Of a DNA stretch of 64,000 nt, positions 63,066 through 64,000 are shown in pieces. The notes under the pieces were generated by a model. The model was not told the DNA's origin, searched no databases, and was given only the letters and a program-made list of their open reading frames with translations. Position 1 is the first letter of the stretch. Every line of letters starts with the position of its first letter. The translations under genes were made by a program, and so were the position numbers. The stretch spans positions 1-64,000 of the forward strand of contig NZ_QLTK01000024.1 in the NCBI RefSeq assembly GCF_003269035.1. Direction: 5' to 3'. The stretch is from Paraburkholderia bryophila. GTDB lineage: Bacteria > Pseudomonadota > Gammaproteobacteria > Burkholderiales > Burkholderiaceae.

Positions 63066-64000
63066 TCAGACCAGCGTCGTATCGTCGAGCGTTGCCTTGA
63101 GCGGATGGTGCGCGATCTTGATGCTGGTCACGCCGAGCATGCGGGGCAGTTGATCGCTCGGCACCGTCAGCGGGCCGGGACCGGGGCCGTTGCCGGCGGT
63201 CGGCTGCGGATACGCCGTTGAGCGCGCCGTGTGGAACGTGATGTTGCCCTCCACCTTCGAGACGATCTGATGAATGTGCCCGTTGAGCACCGTCACCGAG
63301 CCGAAGCGCTTCAGGTAGCTCATGGCCTGACCCGCGTCGCCGGTGCCCCAGCCCCACGGTTCGTAGATGGTCCACATCGGCATGTGTGCGAACACCACGA
63401 TCGGCGTGCTCGACGAGCGGCCTTTCAGATCGTTGTCGAGCCACGCGAGCTGGTCGTCGCCGAGACCGCCCAGGCCGTTCGGCTTGAAATGCATCACGTT
63501 GACGAGCGCGACGAAATGCACGCCCTGATGATCGAAGCTGTAATAGCCCTTGTTGTCCGAAGCCTGACCGAAACGGCTGAAGTATTCGGTGCCGGCGCCG
63601 TCGGTCACGTCGTGCTCGCCGGGCACCGTGTGTAACTCGGTGATGTTCAGGCCGGACAAGAGCTGCGCCGCCAGATCGAATTCCGCCGGCCGCGACAGGT
63701 GCGTGATATCGCCCGTATGGATCGTCAGCGCCGGTTTCACCGGCATCGCGTTGACGAAGTCGATGGTCTGCTTCAGCGTGCCCGCCACGTCCGGGTTGGC
63801 CTCCTTGTTGAAGCCGATATGCGAGTCGCTGATCTGCAGAAAGAGCGGCACGCCGGATTTCGCGGCGGACGTTCCGGCGTCGGCGGCGAGCGCCAGTTCC
63901 ATGGGCGTGAGAATCCCGCCCGCCAGCACGAACACGGTGCCCACGCTGCCGAATGCCAGGCATTTGAGCGCGTTGCGACGTGACGCGTCGAACGGTTGAT
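63066..64000 (-). CDS. Tat-exported metallophosphoesterase (5'-truncated by window)
   Basis: At least 310 residues of a calcineurin-like phosphoesterase; the true start lies beyond the right edge. A Tat motif SRRNALK sits about seven residues into the visible part, followed by a hydrophobic core ending near LALAADAG. The binuclear metal ligands are DSH in LQISDSHIGFN, GD in HTGDITH, GEHD in TVPGEHDVTD, and GHIH in VLNGHIHQIV. The family hydrolyses phosphomono- or diesters; the substrate is unknown. The cupredoxin gene follows. Confidence 0.87.
   Translation of the reverse strand, partial: QPFDASRRNALKCLAFGSVGTVFVLAGGILTPMELALAADAGTSAAKSGVPLFLQISDSHIGFNKEANPDVAGTLKQTIDFVNAMPVKPALTIHTGDITHLSRPAEFDLAAQLLSGLNITELHTVPGEHDVTDGAGTEYFSRFGQASDNKGYYSFDHQGVHFVALVNVMHFKPNGLGGLGDDQLAWLDNDLKGRSSSTPIVVFAHMPMWTIYEPWGWGTGDAGQAMSYLKRFGSVTVLNGHIHQIVSKVEGNITFHTARSTAYPQPTAGNGPGPGPLTVPSDQLPRMLGVTSIKIAHHPLKATLDDTTLV

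Noticed and set aside
1..64000. tRNA, rRNA, CRISPR arrays or insertion sequences
   Set aside because: I looked for clover-leaf motifs, repeat-spacer periodicity, transposase motifs and long terminal inverted repeats and saw none.

Overview
The window looks like a chromosomal segment of a high-GC betaproteobacterium of the Burkholderia/Paraburkholderia group. The basis is its uniform high-GC coding style, a Burkholderia-type general porin, a DUF4148 protein, a NodT-type outer membrane lipoprotein in an EmrAB-type efflux operon, and a GMC/triheme-cytochrome periplasmic dehydrogenase. I see no rRNA or tRNA gene, insertion sequence, phage module or CRISPR array. It reads as a mosaic of metabolic, envelope and signalling genes rather than a mobile island.

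Layout. 1-3 kb: a 5'-truncated MFS transporter remnant, then a tandem glycine riboswitch leading into a DadA-like FAD amino-acid oxidoreductase. 3-10 kb: a BON protein, then the phosphoketolase-acetate kinase operon (minus strand), a 41-residue membrane peptide, an ankyrin protein, and a gnd-HAD hydrolase pair. 10-15 kb: MFS exporter, small membrane protein, thioredoxin-like protein, YjbQ, class I fructose-bisphosphate aldolase and an HSL-type esterase. 15-20 kb: secreted low-complexity protein, hybrid sensor kinase, and a Rieske-FAD oxidoreductase overlapping a tiny hydrophilic gene. 20-25 kb: tripartite efflux operon (EmrA-like, DUF4148, EmrB-like, NodT-like). 25-30 kb: AI-2E/PerM transporter with a long C-terminal extension, DUF2934 protein, glgX. 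30-40 kb: PRC-barrel protein, single-domain response regulator, ATP-dependent DNA ligase with its associated exonuclease, YihY protein, PAS hybrid kinase, ZapE, lipoprotein. 40-49.5 kb: transketolase, cupin, two small hypotheticals, a three-gene periplasmic dehydrogenase and a porin. 49.8-57 kb: a CobS/CobT-like AAA-VWA pair, MBL hydrolase, a class II glutamine amidotransferase remnant fused in frame behind marC, and a DUF3311 plus sodium:solute symporter pair. 57-64 kb: glgA, VOC and GST proteins, DUF1289 protein, diguanylate cyclase with an overlapping membrane protein, and a cupredoxin behind a Tat-exported phosphoesterase that runs off the window.

Functional theme. Several central-carbon genes are scattered here: xfp and ackA (cleavage of xylulose-5-P or fructose-6-P to acetyl-P, then acetate plus ATP), gnd, class I aldolase, tkt, glgX and glgA. 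Together they describe pentose-phosphate, phosphoketolase and glycogen turnover. The most interesting unexplained items are the orphan CobS/CobT-like pair, the PerM transporter with a B12-domain-like tail, the glycine-riboswitch-controlled oxidase, and the decayed genes at the left edge and behind marC. Starts were refined by Shine-Dalgarno position and family length; several are GTG or TTG.
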